In this document: in pieces, positions 33,325 to 42,310 of the stretch | How positions within the stretch are numbered: the first letter of the stretch is position 1 | How the letters are laid out: every line of letters starts with the position of its first letter | Source: Bacteroidota bacterium | GTDB taxonomy: Bacteria; Bacteroidota; Bacteroidia; Flavobacteriales; Weeksellaceae | Reading direction: 5' to 3' | Length of the DNA: 64,000 bases | Assembly (NCBI GenBank): GCA_023423715.1 | Contig: JAFAFC010000010.1 | Coordinates: forward strand, 23,068-87,067 | Made by a program: the position numbers and the translations under genes | The notes under the pieces: generated by a model | What the model was told of the DNA's origin: nothing | What the model saw: only the letters and a program-made list of their open reading frames with translations | The model's database searches: none

Positions 33325-35931
33325 TCACATTGGTTTGGGTTGAATTAATTTGGCAACCGTTGCCGTCCAACCGCATTGATGGCTGGCTCCAACGCCGCGA
33401 CCATTATCACCATGAAAATATTCGTAAAACATGATGTAATCCTTGAATTCGGGGTCATAGTTGAAAATTTCGTTTCCACCATTAAAAGCACGTTCTCCTT
33501 TTTCGTTTCGTGAGAAAATTCCTTGCAAACGCTTGCTCAAATCATCAGCAACCACGTTTAATGAAACTTCATTTCCGCTACCTTTTGGAAGTTCTACATT
33601 CAAGCTATCGCCGTAATAGAAATAGAATTTTTGTAAACTTTCCACAATCAAAAAGTTGATCGGGAACCAAATTGGACCTCGCCAATTCGAATTTCCACCA
33701 AACATCGACGAATCACTTTCTGCAGGTGTATAATGCACCACGTATTCGCGTCCGTGAACTTGGAAAACAAACGGATTTTTTTCATAAACTTTCGACATGG
33801 CACGAATTCCATAATCACTTAAAAATTCGTTTTCATCAAGCATTCTATTCAAAACATTTTTCAAACGCGTTCGTCTCAAAATACTCATCAAATGTTTACG
33901 ACCTTCACCTTCAACTTCCCAATGCGAAACAAGGTTTGCGAGTTCTTTTTTGTTTTTCAGAATCCAATCCATACGTTCTTGGAACTTCGGCATATTTTCC
34001 AATAAATTGTGGTCGATAATTTCCACCGCAAACATCGGAATCAAACCAACAATACTTCTCAAACGTAATGGCAGCGCTTGTCCATCGGATAATTGCAACA
34101 CGTCGTAGAAGAAACCATCTTCCTCATTCCACAGACCTTGGTTGTTGGTTCCCAAATTTTCCATCGCCTCTGCGATATACAAATAATGCTCGAAAAATTT
34201 AATCGCCATATCTTCATAAACGCGATAATGCTGCGCCAGTTCCATCGCAATACGCATCATGTTTAGTGCGTACATCGCCATCCAAGACGTTCCATCAGCT
34301 TGTTCTAAGTGATCACCGTCTTCAAGTTCCATATTACGGTCGAATGCTCCAATATTATCGAGTCCTAGGAATCCGCCACCGAAAATATTTTTTCCATGTT
34401 TATCCTTACGATTCACCCACCAAGTGAAATTCAACAATAACTTTTGGAAAACTTTTTCTAAAAATAGTAAGTCGGGACGTCCGTGGATTTTTTCGTCAAT
34501 TTTAAATACTCTAAAGCAAGACCAAGCGTGAACAGGCGGGTTTACATCGCTCATGTTCCATTCGTACGCCGGAAGTTGCCCATTCGGGTGCATGTACCAT
34601 TCTTTGGTAAGCAATAACAATTGATTTTTTGCAAAATGCGGATCAATCAATGCAAAAGGAACGCAATGGAACGCCAAGTCCCAAGTCGCATACCATGGAT
34701 ATTCCCATTTATCAGGCATGGAGATGATGTCCTTGTTGTGAAGGTGCGTCCAGTCGGTGTTTCGAACATAATGATTGAAATCGCGTGGTGCTTCAAAATT
34801 AGGGTCACCTTTCAGCCATTTTCCAATATTGTAATGGTAGAATTGTTTGTTCCACAAAAGTCCAGCAAATGCTTGTCTTTGGATGTTTTTTTCATCTTCA
34901 TTAGTGACATCTTTCTGCACCAAATCATAGAATTCATTGCTTTCTTGAAGTCGAAGATTAAAAATAGCATCGAAATCTTCAAATGCATGTTCCAATTCTT
35001 TTTCAGTTAATCGGAAATCAAAATGCTGATTAGCGCCTGGCTCTAAAACAGTTTTAATGATAAAACTAGCCTTGGTTCCTTGTTTTTCAGGATTGATAGT
35101 TTCGCTTCCGTGGACTATAAAATCATTGATTCCATCCTTGAAAAAGCCATCCGAATCAAAATTATAAAGCTTTTTGGTATTGGTTTCATTTTCACAAAAT
35201 GCATCGTCTAACGGTGTTCGTGAGTAGAAATTTTTCATACTCAAATCGTCATGCGAAATTTCAATGTTTCCTTCTTTTATATGCTTTAAGGAAGGTTTGT
35301 ATTCATTGTATCCCCATTTCCAATTATTACGATACCAAATCGTTGGTAAAATCACTAATGGAGCCGTTTTATGGCTTCGGTTAACTACCGTAACTCGAAT
35401 CAAAATATCCGCTTCCGAACCTTTTGCATATTCAATAAAAATATCGAAGTAGTCTTTGTTTTTGAAAATATCTGTATCGATAATTTCAAACTCTTGCTCT
35501 TTTTTAGTTCGCTTCGCATTTTCCTCGATCAATTGCTCGTAAGGAAATGCGGTTGTAGGATATTTATACACCATTTTCATGTAGGAATGCGTTGGTGTAT
35601 TATCGAGATAATAAAAGATTTCCTTAATGTCTTCGCCGTGATTTCCTTGGTAATTGCTCAATCCAAAAAAACGTTCTTTAACACGTTTATCTTGGGTGTT
35701 CCAAAAAGAAAAAGCAAAACATAGACGTTGCTTTTCATCGGAGATTCCAGCAATTCCTTCTTCTGCCCATCGGTAGGCGTAGCTTTCGGCGGTATCGTGA
35801 CCTGTGTATTCCCAAGCGTTGCCATTTGGACTATAATCTTCGCGAACATTTCCCCATTGGCGGTTACTTACATAAGGTCCCCATTTTTTCCAATTTTCGT
35901 CTGCTGAACGTTTCAGTTCTTCACTCATCAT
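33325..35931 (-). CDS. GH63/MGH1-like glucosidase
   Basis: This 868-residue protein belongs to the large (alpha/alpha)6-barrel glucosidases related to GH63 and mannosylglycerate hydrolase (MGH1-like). Typical stretches are WEYTGHDTAESYAYRWAEEG, GGGFLGLDNIGAFDRN, EQADGTSWMAMYALNMM and GNSNWRGPIWFPINFL. There is no signal peptide, so it probably acts in the cytoplasm on a glucoside or glucosylglycerate-type compound; the substrate is not known. An in-frame TTG at 35946 would lengthen it, but that codon lies inside a perfect TATTTTTG promoter element (35944-35951), so the ATG at 35931 (or 35928) is the real start. Confidence 0.85.
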   Translation of the reverse strand: MMSEELKRSADENWKKWGPYVSNRQWGNVREDYSPNGNAWEYTGHDTAESYAYRWAEEGIAGISDEKQRLCFAFSFWNTQDKRVKERFFGLSNYQGNHGEDIKEIFYYLDNTPTHSYMKMVYKYPTTAFPYEQLIEENAKRTKKEQEFEIIDTDIFKNKDYFDIFIEYAKGSEADILIRVTVVNRSHKTAPLVILPTIWYRNNWKWGYNEYKPSLKHIKEGNIEISHDDLSMKNFYSRTPLDDAFCENETNTKKLYNFDSDGFFKDGINDFIVHGSETINPEKQGTKASFIIKTVLEPGANQHFDFRLTEKELEHAFEDFDAIFNLRLQESNEFYDLVQKDVTNEDEKNIQRQAFAGLLWNKQFYHYNIGKWLKGDPNFEAPRDFNHYVRNTDWTHLHNKDIISMPDKWEYPWYATWDLAFHCVPFALIDPHFAKNQLLLLTKEWYMHPNGQLPAYEWNMSDVNPPVHAWSCFRVFKIDEKIHGRPDLLFLEKVFQKLLLNFTWWVNRKDKHGKNIFGGGFLGLDNIGAFDRNMELEDGDHLEQADGTSWMAMYALNMMRIAMELAQHYRVYEDMAIKFFEHYLYIAEAMENLGTNNQGLWNEEDGFFYDVLQLSDGQALPLRLRSIVGLIPMFAVEIIDHNLLENMPKFQERMDWILKNKKELANLVSHWEVEGEGRKHLMSILRRTRLKNVLNRMLDENEFLSDYGIRAMSKVYEKNPFVFQVHGREYVVHYTPAESDSSMFGGNSNWRGPIWFPINFLIVESLQKFYFYYGDSLNVELPKGSGNEVSLNVVADDLSKRLQGIFSRNEKGERAFNGGNEIFNYDPEFKDYIMFYEYFHGDNGRGVGASHQCGWTATVAKLIQPKPM

Positions 35932-35943
35932 TTCAAATTTGTG

Positions 35944-35951
35944 CAAAAATA
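35944..35951 (-). promoter_or_regulatory. -7 promoter element of the GH63-like gene
   Basis: TATTTTTG on the minus strand matches TAnnTTTG. It excludes the TTG start at 35946 because the transcript would begin downstream of it. Confidence 0.55.
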
Positions 35952-36099
35952 AAAAAGATTTAGTAGAATATTTAATTTGTTGATTCCTAATTTTTTATAT
36001 AAAATTTTCAATTTTGAACATGATGAATTTAATAAAAACTCCAACAAAGGCCGATGTTGAGGAGGTTACAACGAATTGTAGAAATTCTATAAAACTTTT

Positions 36100-36132
36100 T
36101 TTGGTAGATTAAATTTCGTTAGCGTATATTTG
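36100..36132 (+). promoter_or_regulatory. promoter of the methionine operon
   Basis: TTTG at 36100-36103 and TATATTTG at 36125-36132 (perfect TAnnTTTG) are 21 nt apart. The first 14 nt, TTTGGTAGATTAAA, are identical to those at the metY promoter (10099-10112). The 392-bp gap around it (35932-36323) otherwise holds only the riboswitch and the GH63-like promoter. Confidence 0.8.
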
Positions 36133-36164
36133 CATCAGAAAATTGTTCATTTACATATTGAAAA

Positions 36165-36267
36165 TGTTATCGAGAAAGGTGGAGAGATTAGACTCTGTGA
36201 AACCTTGGCAACCCTTCGGAAACGAAGAAGGTGCTAAATTCTACTCCTAATATTGGGAAAGATAACA
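36165..36267 (+). promoter_or_regulatory. SAM-I riboswitch upstream of metX operon
   Basis: P1 is TGTTATC (36165-36171) with GATAACA (36261-36267). The core has GAGAAAGGTGGAGAGATT, CTGTGAAACCTTGGCAACC and GAAGGTGCTAAATTC, matching the S-box consensus. It controls the whole met operon to metF. Unlike the metY copy, no clear GC hairpin with a T run follows; the region to the start codon has only a short CTAC/GTAG repeat and a possible GAAAATG/CATTTTC pairing across the aptamer. Control may be by translation or another route. Confidence 0.92.
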
Positions 36268-36323
36268 AAGACTTTTACTTCTACAGGTAGCATTTTCGAT
36301 GGATTTTTAAGGAAAAAAAGAAA

Positions 36324-37268
36324 TTGAAAACTTCGCTACACCATATTCAACTACATCATTTTACAAGCTCGAATGCAATGCATTGGGAGAAACTTTCATT
36401 GTCGTATCAAGTATTCGGACAAGAGCTTCATCATGCGCCTTTGGTGCTTATTAATCATGCACTAACAGGGAATTCCCATGTTGGTGGTGACGATGGTTGG
36501 TGGAAAACGTTGGTGGGAGCCGGAAAAGTGATCGATACTGATAAATACACCGTTCTTTCATTCAATATTCCAGGGAACGGCTATGACGATTTCACGGTTG
36601 AAAACCCGAATACATTTACTGCAAAAGACATCGCTCGTTTGTTTTTGTTGGGACTTAAAGAGTTAAAAATTTCATCACTTTTCGCTTTAATTGGAGGTTC
36701 CGTTGGCGGTTCTATTGGATGGGAAATGTTGGCTTTAAATCCGAATCTAACACAAATTTTTATTCCCGTAGCTACAGATCATAAAACGTCAGATTGGTTG
36801 CATTCGCAATGTTTGGTTCAGAAATTTTTATTGGAAACGGAAGAACAACCATTAGAAAAAGCTAGAATTCATGCCATGTTATGCTACCGAACGCCTGAAT
36901 CTCTCAATTTACGATTCAAAGGTGAAACAGACGCGGTAAAGCAAATGCGTAAGTCACATGATTGGCTTTCGTATCACGGGAAAAGTTTGAGCGAGCGATT
37001 TACACTTCAAGCCTACCGATTGATGAATCATTTATTGATGACGATTTCGGTTACCGAAGAACAAATCAAAACCATTCAAGCAGAAATTCATTTGATATCC
37101 GTGGATACCGATCTTTTTTATCCCGCATTTGAAATCAAAAAAACCTTTGAGATTTTAGAAGCAAATCAGACAAACGTAAGCTATCACGAAATAAAATCCA
37201 TTCACGGGCACGACGCCTTTTTAATGGAATACGAACAATTAAACGCAATTTTAAAACCTATATTTTAA
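36324..37268 (+). CDS. metX: homoserine O-acetyltransferase
   Basis: This 314-residue alpha/beta-hydrolase-fold enzyme transfers acetyl from acetyl-CoA to homoserine, the first dedicated step to methionine. Motifs: LINHALTGNSHVGG, the nucleophile elbow ALIGGSVGGSIGWE (Ser126), and the C-terminal histidine in IHGHDAFLMEYE. The start is a TTG at 36324; the next ATG (36378) would remove 18 residues (MKTSLHHIQLHHF...) that look like the normal N-terminal strand, so TTG is preferred. It is the first gene after the SAM-I riboswitch, and the next gene starts 6 bp later. Confidence 0.9.
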   Translation: MKTSLHHIQLHHFTSSNAMHWEKLSLSYQVFGQELHHAPLVLINHALTGNSHVGGDDGWWKTLVGAGKVIDTDKYTVLSFNIPGNGYDDFTVENPNTFTAKDIARLFLLGLKELKISSLFALIGGSVGGSIGWEMLALNPNLTQIFIPVATDHKTSDWLHSQCLVQKFLLETEEQPLEKARIHAMLCYRTPESLNLRFKGETDAVKQMRKSHDWLSYHGKSLSERFTLQAYRLMNHLLMTISVTEEQIKTIQAEIHLISVDTDLFYPAFEIKKTFEILEANQTNVSYHEIKSIHGHDAFLMEYEQLNAILKPIF

Positions 37269-37274
37269 GTAATC

Positions 37275-38813
37275 ATGTCAGAAAAGAACACAATCAATAT
37301 ATACAGAAACAAGGCTTTGGTGAATTTTGAAGGGAAAGATTTCCTTGGACAAATAGGCGTCGATTCTCGAATTTTTAATGCTTTAAATGGAGGTGGAATT
37401 AGCGTCGGAGTGATCTCACAACAAGCGATTGAAAACGGGATTTCTGTACTCGTAGATGAGAGCGATGCCGAAAAAGCCGTCCAAGTTTTGAAGGATGAGT
37501 TCCTAAAAGAAAACAACCAAGGTGTGGTGAGCGGTATTTACAGCATTCATCAATTGACGGTTATTGGCTTTGTTTCCGATAATTATTCGAAGATTTTGTC
37601 TGAGCTTCAACGTCATAAAATTTACCCGTTATTATTGAATCAAGTGGCTTCAGCAGGGCGTGTGAATATTGTTGTTACCGAAAATCAAACGGAACTTGCT
37701 AAAAACATCATCGAAACTGAAATTTTCGGAAAACCAAAAGCAGTTCACTTGGCGTTAATTGGTCATGGAAATGTTGGTGGAACACTAGTAGAGCAAATTC
37801 TAGATTCAGCACATGATATTTTAAATCGAAAGAGAATTGATTTAAAAGTTGTAGCTATTGCAAATTCACGAAAAATGGCTTTGAATAAAGCCGGTTTTGG
37901 AAGCGATTGGAGACAAAAAATCAACTATTCTCAAAGCGAATTTAATATTCAAGATTTGATTTCTTATGCCCAAGAACATCATCTGGAAAACCTTGTGATG
38001 GTAGATAATACGGCGAGTAAAGAATTTGTTTTGAACTATGATGAGTTTGTAGAAAACGGATTTGATGTAATTTCGTCCAACAAAATTTACAATACTTTGC
38101 CAATTGCGAAATACAGAAACTTCCGTCAAATTTTAAATAAAAACAAGAAGCATTATTTATACGAAACCAATGTTGGCGCTGGTTTGCCGTTGATTGATAC
38201 CATTAAATTGTTGCACTTGTCAGGAGAAAATATCACTCGAATTAAAGGGGTGTTTTCAGGGTCGTTAAGTTACATTTTTAATAATTTTTCCGTTCGTGAT
38301 GAGGCGTTTTCTACGATTATTGGTGAAGCGATGGAAAAAGGATTCACCGAGCCAGATCCACGTGAAGACCTTTCTGGAAACGATGTTGCAAGAAAATTAT
38401 TGATTCTTGCTCGCGAATTGGATTTGATTAATGAGTTCTCGGATATCAATATTCAAAATTTGATTCCACAGCATTTACTGGAAATTCCAAAAGACGAATT
38501 TATCGGTCGTTTGGAAGAGTTGAATACCGAATACAAATCGATTAAAGAAAACCAAAAACCAGATCACGTATTGCGTTATGTGGGCGATCTTCATGGAGAT
38601 TTAAGTCAAGACAAAGGGGTTTTGGATGTGAAATTAGTTTCTGTTCCTGTCAATTCGGCTTTAGGGCAATTGAAAGGTTCTGATTCGATTTTTGAGATTT
38701 ATACTGAAAGTTATGGCGAAAATCCAATCGTAATCATGGGTGCAGGTGCAGGAGCAAAAGTTACGGCTCGTGGCGTTTTTGGAGATATTCTACGTTTGAG
38801 CGAGACGATTTAA
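37275..38813 (+). CDS. hom: ACT-domain homoserine dehydrogenase without aspartokinase
   Basis: This 512-residue enzyme reduces aspartate semialdehyde to homoserine. Residues 1-150 are two ACT-like regulatory units (FLGQIGVDSRIFNALN; YSIHQLTVIGFVSDNYSK), matching the middle of a ThrA-type bifunctional protein. Residues 155-512 are the dehydrogenase: LALIGHGNVGGTLVEQ (NAD(P) binding), SSNKIYN, YETNVGAGLPLIDT, GVFSGSLSYIFN and EPDPREDLSGNDVARKLLIL. The aspartokinase half of ThrA is absent from the start, with no trace upstream. It lies between metX and metZ in the SAM-controlled operon, so it probably supplies homoserine for methionine, while ThrA at 50651 serves threonine. Confidence 0.9.
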   Translation: MSEKNTINIYRNKALVNFEGKDFLGQIGVDSRIFNALNGGGISVGVISQQAIENGISVLVDESDAEKAVQVLKDEFLKENNQGVVSGIYSIHQLTVIGFVSDNYSKILSELQRHKIYPLLLNQVASAGRVNIVVTENQTELAKNIIETEIFGKPKAVHLALIGHGNVGGTLVEQILDSAHDILNRKRIDLKVVAIANSRKMALNKAGFGSDWRQKINYSQSEFNIQDLISYAQEHHLENLVMVDNTASKEFVLNYDEFVENGFDVISSNKIYNTLPIAKYRNFRQILNKNKKHYLYETNVGAGLPLIDTIKLLHLSGENITRIKGVFSGSLSYIFNNFSVRDEAFSTIIGEAMEKGFTEPDPREDLSGNDVARKLLILARELDLINEFSDINIQNLIPQHLLEIPKDEFIGRLEELNTEYKSIKENQKPDHVLRYVGDLHGDLSQDKGVLDVKLVSVPVNSALGQLKGSDSIFEIYTESYGENPIVIMGAGAGAKVTARGVFGDILRLSETI

Positions 38814-38873
38814 AAATAAATTGAAATAAAAAAATACATTTTCTGAGCTAATGTCAGAAATCCAAAATTGAAA

Positions 38874-40049
38874 ATGGAAAATAAGAAAACCAATCATTTT
38901 GAAACCAATGCCATCAGACAGCAAGCGGAAAGAACGCAGTTTGATGAGCATTCCGTGCCGTTATATCTAACGTCAAGCTTCGTTTTTGAAGATGCGGAAG
39001 ATATGCGTGCAAGTTTCGCAGAAGAGAAAGATAAAAACCTGTATAGCCGATTTTCGAACCCAAATGTGACGGAATTTGTAGATAAAATTTCGCAAATGGA
39101 AGGTGCCGAAGCTGGTTATGCATTCGCGACGGGAATGGCGGCTATTTACTCGACATTCGCAGCTTTGTTGAACGCAGGTGATCACATTGTAAGTTGTCAA
39201 TCGGTTTTCGGTTCGACGCACACGTTGTTCACAAAGTATTTTCCAAAATGGAATATTGAAACTACGTATTTTAAAGCAGAAAACGCAGATACGGTTGAAA
39301 GTTTAATTCAACCCAATACCAAAATTTTATACCTAGAAACACCGACCAATCCTGCGATTGAGGTGTTGGATTTGGAATATTTTGGAGCGATTGCGAAGAA
39401 ACATAATTTGCTATTCATTGTTGACAATTGTTTTGCGACACCGTATTTACAACAACCGATTAAATTTGGTGCAGATGTCGTAGTCCATTCCGCAACTAAA
39501 TTGATTGATGGTCAAGGTCGTGTTTTAGGAGGAGTTTCCGTTGGTAGAGCCGATTTAATTCGTGAAATTTATCTTTTTGCACGAAACACGGGTCCAGCGA
39601 TGTCGCCGTTCAACGCTTGGGTTTTGAGTAAAAGTTTAGAAACGTTAGCAATTCGAGTTGAAAAGCATTGCGAAAATGCACTTAAAGTTGCTGAGTTTTT
39701 AGAAAATCATCCAAATGTTGACTTAGTGAAATATCCGTTTTTACCTTCGCATCCGCAGTACGAAGTTGCGAAAAAGCAAATGACATTAGGAGGAAATATC
39801 GTTGCTTTTGAAGTGAAAGGAGGTATTGAAAGTGGCCGAAATTTTTTAAACAAAATTAAAATGTGTTCACTTTCTGCCAATCTTGGAGATACGAGAACGA
39901 TTGTTACGCATCCCGCATCAACCACGCATTCTAAATTATCAGATGCGGAAAGAGAAGAAGTGGGAATTACCCCTGGTTTGGTACGTTGTTCCGTTGGTTT
40001 GGAGCATGTAGATGATATTATTTCTGATCTAAAACAAGCTTTAGATTAG
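38874..40049 (+). CDS. metZ: trans-sulfuration PLP enzyme, O-succinyl/acetylhomoserine sulfhydrylase type
   Basis: This 391-residue PLP enzyme makes homocysteine (or cystathionine) from an activated homoserine. Motifs: LYSRFSNPNVTEF, LETPTNPAIEVLD, FIVDNCFATPYLQQP, the PLP lysine in VVHSATKLIDGQGRVLGG and SLSANLGDTRTIVTHPAST. The DGQGR segment is the pattern of MetZ. The in-frame TTG at 38868 was rejected for the ATG six bases later. With MetY at 10372 the organism has two homocysteine-forming enzymes, each under its own SAM riboswitch. Because metX makes the acetyl ester, O-acetylhomoserine is the likely substrate. Confidence 0.88.
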   Translation: MENKKTNHFETNAIRQQAERTQFDEHSVPLYLTSSFVFEDAEDMRASFAEEKDKNLYSRFSNPNVTEFVDKISQMEGAEAGYAFATGMAAIYSTFAALLNAGDHIVSCQSVFGSTHTLFTKYFPKWNIETTYFKAENADTVESLIQPNTKILYLETPTNPAIEVLDLEYFGAIAKKHNLLFIVDNCFATPYLQQPIKFGADVVVHSATKLIDGQGRVLGGVSVGRADLIREIYLFARNTGPAMSPFNAWVLSKSLETLAIRVEKHCENALKVAEFLENHPNVDLVKYPFLPSHPQYEVAKKQMTLGGNIVAFEVKGGIESGRNFLNKIKMCSLSANLGDTRTIVTHPASTTHSKLSDAEREEVGITPGLVRCSVGLEHVDDIISDLKQALD

Positions 40050-40078
40050 GTCCTAGAACTTTTAAAAAGAAGATTCGT

Positions 40079-41098
40079 ATGAAAAATTCAGAAAAATTAT
40101 ATGAAGCTCTATCCAATCGAATTTTGATTTTGGATGGTGCGATGGGAACGATGCTTCAGCGATACAAATTCGAAGAAGAAGATTATCGTGGAACACGTTT
40201 TCAGGATTGGGCGTCGCCTGTTAAAGGAAATAATGATTTGCTTTCGTTGACGCAGCCACAGGCAATTGCCGAGGTTCACAGAAAGTATTTGGAAGCTGGA
40301 GCGGATATCTTGGAAACCAATACGTTTTCCGGGACAACCATTGCGATGGCGGATTATCACATGGAAGAATTGGTGTATGAACTCAACTACGAATCGGCTA
40401 AAATTGCACGTGAAGTATGCGATGAGTTTACGGCTAAAAATCCAGATAAACCTCGTTTTGTAGCGGGTTCTATGGGGCCAACGAATAAGACGGCGAGTTT
40501 GAGTCCAGATGTTAATGATCCTGGCTATCGTGCGATTACGTTTGACGAGCTTCGTTTGGCGTACAAGCAACAAGCGGAAGCGCTTTTGGATGGTGGTTCA
40601 GATATTCTTTTAGTAGAAACAATTTTCGATACATTGAATGCAAAAGCAGCGCTTTTTGCCATTGACGAAATTCAAGACGAACGTAATATTCAAATTCCGA
40701 TTATGGTTTCAGGAACAATTACGGATGCGTCGGGAAGAACGTTGAGCGGACAAACGGCAGAGGCTTTTCTGATTTCTGTTTCGCATTTGAATTTGTTGAG
40801 TGTTGGTTTCAATTGTGCTTTAGGTGCAAAACAATTAACACCATATCTAGAAGCAATTTCAGCACATTCTGATTTCGCTATTTCGGCATATCCAAATGCA
40901 GGTTTACCGAATGCGTTTGGACAATACGACGAAACGCCAGAACAGATGGCGGATCAGGTGAAAGAATACATGGAGAAGGGTTTAATCAATATTATTGGTG
41001 GCTGTTGCGGGACAACGCCTGAGCATATTGGCGCGTTAGCCGTTTTAGCAAAAGACTATGCGCCGCGACCTATTGGAGTGACTGAAAATTTGGATTAA
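40079..41098 (+). CDS. metH: methionine synthase part 1: homocysteine S-methyltransferase domain
   Basis: This 339-residue protein equals the homocysteine-binding N-terminal module of cobalamin-dependent MetH. It has ILILDGAMGTMLQRYKFEE, TNTFSGTTIAMADY, GSMGPTNKTASLSPDV and the zinc cysteines in GFNCALGAKQL and IGGCCGTTPEHI. It ends at about residue 339, where the folate module would begin in E. coli MetH (1227 residues). That module and the rest are encoded separately at 42311-44974 (339 + 887 = 1226 residues). Between the halves lies a fatty acid desaturase gene. Confidence 0.92.
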   Translation: MKNSEKLYEALSNRILILDGAMGTMLQRYKFEEEDYRGTRFQDWASPVKGNNDLLSLTQPQAIAEVHRKYLEAGADILETNTFSGTTIAMADYHMEELVYELNYESAKIAREVCDEFTAKNPDKPRFVAGSMGPTNKTASLSPDVNDPGYRAITFDELRLAYKQQAEALLDGGSDILLVETIFDTLNAKAALFAIDEIQDERNIQIPIMVSGTITDASGRTLSGQTAEAFLISVSHLNLLSVGFNCALGAKQLTPYLEAISAHSDFAISAYPNAGLPNAFGQYDETPEQMADQVKEYMEKGLINIIGGCCGTTPEHIGALAVLAKDYAPRPIGVTENLD

Positions 41099-41105
41099 AT
41101 AGCAT

Positions 41106-41135
41106 TTTGTAATTAGGATTTCATTCGTATTTTTG
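41106..41135 (+). promoter_or_regulatory. promoter of the desaturase gene
   Basis: TTTG at 41106-41109 and TATTTTTG at 41128-41135 (perfect) are 18 nt apart, in the 63-bp gap after metH part 1. The desaturase can thus be transcribed independently of the SAM riboswitch. Confidence 0.75.
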
Positions 41136-41161
41136 TTAGGAAACCACACAAGATTGCGAAA

Positions 41162-42259
41162 ATGAAAAAGCCGATTTACAATAAGAATCAACAAGATACG
41201 CAGCTGTTTAATGAACTTCGAGCTCGTGTGAATAAACGGGTGGAAGCCATTCCTGAAGATCGAGACAAGATCATACGCATCAAAGTTTTTTTGCTTCCAG
41301 CATTATATTTAGGAGCGTATTTGATAGCGATTTTCAATTCGCAAAATGTAGGGGTTTATGTGGGAAGTTTCGTAGCTATGGGCATTTTGTTGGTGCTTAT
41401 TTATCTGAATTTAGTTCATGAAGCGGCTCACAACAATATATTTAAAAATAGAAAATACAATAAAGCTGTTCTCAAGATTTTTGATTTTATAGGAGCCAAC
41501 AGTTTTATATGGGAGAGAAGGCATATCGCGAGTCATCATGCCTATCCAAATGTGGATGGCTGGGACACGGATATTGAGCAAAGTGGACTTTTGAAAATTT
41601 ATCCATACGGCAGACCTCGGGGAGTACAAAAATTTCAACATTGGTTTTTTATTTTTGTTTATCCTTTGTATCTGTTCAATTGGATGTTTATTCGAGATTT
41701 TCGAGATTTTTTTGATGAGGGTAGAGTTATTCAGAAAACCCAATCAAAAATTGCAACGAAAGAGAAAGTGAAAATGGTTTTGTACAAAGCATTTTACTTT
41801 TTCTACCAAATCGGAGTTCCTATTTTGTTCTTTGGGGTTTCATGGAAACTGGCTTTGGGAGCTTGGTTTTTGCAAATCATTGTCGCAAGTTCGTTTGCGT
41901 TATTTGTTTTGTTACCACTGCATCCACTGCCGGAAAATGATTTTCCACTTCTCGATAAAGAGAATCATTTGCCACACAGTTGGCTCAAACATCAGTTTGA
42001 AGTCACCAACGATTTGAAAGAGCATAATCAATTCGTTCGGTTTGTGTTGGGGAATTTTAATTATCATGTGGCGCATCATCTGTTCCCGAATTATAGTTAC
42101 GAATACTATCATGAGATTACAGATGAGATTAAAAAATTTGCGCACGAACATAATTTTAGATACAAACAATATCCTCTTTTCACCGCTTTGGGAATGCACT
42201 ATGACTTGCTGAAGACCAATGCGACTTCCATAGGGGAAGTGTTAGAGGAAACCATGTGA
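41162..42259 (+). CDS. membrane fatty acid desaturase
   Basis: This 365-residue integral membrane di-iron enzyme introduces double bonds into acyl chains. Histidine boxes are complete: HEAAH (His86), HIASHH (His121-126) and HVAHH (His302). Four or more hydrophobic segments surround them. It has no link to methionine chemistry, yet sits between the two halves of metH on the same strand. It has its own promoter and a weak terminator-like repeat after its stop, so it looks like an insertion in the operon that keeps separate control. Confidence 0.88.
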   Translation: MKKPIYNKNQQDTQLFNELRARVNKRVEAIPEDRDKIIRIKVFLLPALYLGAYLIAIFNSQNVGVYVGSFVAMGILLVLIYLNLVHEAAHNNIFKNRKYNKAVLKIFDFIGANSFIWERRHIASHHAYPNVDGWDTDIEQSGLLKIYPYGRPRGVQKFQHWFFIFVYPLYLFNWMFIRDFRDFFDEGRVIQKTQSKIATKEKVKMVLYKAFYFFYQIGVPILFFGVSWKLALGAWFLQIIVASSFALFVLLPLHPLPENDFPLLDKENHLPHSWLKHQFEVTNDLKEHNQFVRFVLGNFNYHVAHHLFPNYSYEYYHEITDEIKKFAHEHNFRYKQYPLFTALGMHYDLLKTNATSIGEVLEETM

Positions 42260-42300
42260 CAGACTAGAGAAGTCTGTTCATGTTAAAAAAACAGACTTTT
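42260..42300 (+). terminator. alternative hairpins after the desaturase
   Basis: CAGACT (42260-42265) can pair with AGTCTG (42271-42276), or AAGTCTGTT (42270-42278) with AACAGACTT (42290-42298). The two are mutually exclusive. The second is followed by TT and then A, so the terminator would be weak and may let met operon transcripts pass. Confidence 0.4.
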
Positions 42301-42310
42301 AAAAAGATAA

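Noticed and set aside
35932..35946. Longer start (TTG) for the GH63-like gene
   Set aside because: The codon overlaps the TATTTTTG promoter element on the minus strand.
36020..36112. 30-codon frame starting ATGATG upstream of the metX riboswitch
   Set aside because: It runs into the -33 element of the met promoter, has no strong promoter of its own and no Met/Cys codon run, so it does not look like a leader peptide; a decayed gene fragment or chance is likelier.
40109..40573. 154-codon open frame opposite metH part 1
   Set aside because: The plus-strand gene is certain by its zinc and substrate motifs; the antisense product has no recognisable feature.
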